A DNA stretch of 6,356 bases from NCBI GenBank assembly GCA_947448095.1, contig CANFNN010000175.1:1-6356 (forward strand). Direction: 5' to 3'. Every line of letters begins with the position of its first letter. Within the stretch, counting starts at the first letter, position 1. Below the pieces are notes generated by a model. It was not told where the DNA came from. It saw nothing but the letters and a program-made list of their open reading frames with translations, and searched no databases. The position numbers and the translations under genes were made by a program. This document shows positions 5,895 through 6,356 of this stretch, piece by piece. This DNA comes from Bacteriovoracaceae bacterium. Its GTDB lineage: Bacteria > Bdellovibrionota > Bacteriovoracia > Bacteriovoracales > Bacteriovoracaceae.

Positions 5895-6356
5895 GATTCA
5901 GATATAGGCCGTATAAAAAGCCTAGGGCCATGACTCCAAAAAACAAATGGGGCGGCTGAGCGTTGGCGGGAAAGCCAAAATAATTCAAGGTCACACCTGT
6001 CGCAATATTTCCAACAACACATAAGAATGCCATGAAGGTCATAAGAAACGCCCCACGGTTATAGCGCGTGCGGTGAAGGTAGATCAGAAGATAAATAAAC
6101 AGCGAAAGAATCACCAGCGAAAAAGAGCGGTGAGTGAAAAACATAGGCCCTAGATAACTAATCACATTCTCATAAGTCGTGGTCTGAGTATCGCGAGTGA
6201 AGTGATCCACTTGCTGGCGCACTTGAGTTCCCATAAGAACTTGAAAAAAAGTAAATGTAACTAATACTTTTGAGATCCTGAGTGCTTTCACATCAATCTG
6301 AGGAACGATAGCGATATTTTGTAAATCTTCACAATATTTTTTTAAGTAAAGCAGCC
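5869..6356 (-). CDS. ctaA: Haem A synthase (COX15/CtaA family), C-terminal half; gene continues past the right edge
   Basis: The protein resembles the second four-helix half of haem A synthase, the inner-membrane enzyme that oxidises the haem O methyl group to make haem A for cytochrome c oxidases. Counting from the GTG at 6291, GTQVRQQVD (21-29) ends the first visible helix. H54 in FTHRSF and H115 in QPPHLFF are the expected haem-ligand pair, spaced like H216 and H278 of Bacillus subtilis CtaA. TLNYFGFPANAQPPH matches the conserved loop before the last helix. Four hydrophobic helices are seen. The frame stays open upstream to base 6356 (...CEDLQNIAIVPQID before the GTG), no SD precedes the GTG, and the family is usually 300-350 residues. 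The GTG is therefore internal and the N-terminal half lies outside the window. The stop lies inside the convergent SpoU gene. Confidence 0.88.
   Translation of the reverse strand, partial: LLYLKKYCEDLQNIAIVPQIDVKALRISKVLVTFTFFQVLMGTQVRQQVDHFTRDTQTTTYENVISYLGPMFFTHRSFSLVILSLFIYLLIYLHRTRYNRGAFLMTFMAFLCVVGNIATGVTLNYFGFPANAQPPHLFFGVMALGFLYGLYLNLKGTLLED

Noticed and set aside
6289..6291. GTG as start of a 140-residue haem A synthase-like protein, i.e. a naturally half-sized enzyme
   Set aside because: The frame continues upstream without a stop to the window end and no SD precedes the GTG, so the gene is cut by the window rather than truncated.

Overview
The window holds eight protein genes. Two run off its edges, and one is a 38-codon gene that a length-filtered gene caller would miss. 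The base composition is intermediate. A COX15/CtaA-type haem A synthase points to an aerobic bacterium with haem A oxidases, and a secreted YceI protein suits a Gram-negative. The set (HKD phospholipase D-like protein, DAACS symporter, stand-alone LON domain, YceI, SpoU methylase, CtaA) would fit a Bdellovibrio-like member of the Bdellovibrionota. That placement is inferred from the general character of the genes; no marker gene is present to prove it.

Layout, left to right: (1) a partial phospholipase D-superfamily protein with both HKD motifs (+); (2) a dicarboxylate/amino acid:cation symporter (-); (3) a stand-alone LON substrate-binding-domain protein (+); (4) a very basic 38-residue protein (-) with a strong SD and a near-consensus sigma70-type promoter; (5) a secreted YceI-like protein (+), followed by a 28-bp perfect palindrome and T-tract terminator; (6) a divergent family-2-like membrane glycosyltransferase (-), whose stop codon lies inside that palindrome; (7) a compact SpoU/TrmH-family RNA 2'-O-methyltransferase (+); (8) the C-terminal half of a haem A synthase (-), running off the right edge.

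The eight genes strictly alternate strand, so the window shows no operon. Each gene is half of a tail-to-tail pair. The four 3' junctions are +1 nt, 0 nt, +23 nt and a 26-nt overlap. The three head-to-head gaps (153, 110 and 39 bp) carry the candidate promoters. The tightest of these has a palindrome that places mirrored -10-like elements over the SpoU start codon. No stretch over 300 bases lacks a gene.

The genes do not form an obvious shared pathway. They look like independent housekeeping and envelope functions: lipid or envelope phosphodiester chemistry, acidic-solute uptake, proteolysis-related binding, periplasmic lipid binding, glycosylation, RNA methylation and haem A synthesis. I see no mobile element, CRISPR array, tRNA, rRNA or defence system. 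The most notable items are the tiny lysine-rich gene, the compact convergent and divergent junctions, and a substitution in the symporter's cation-binding motif.
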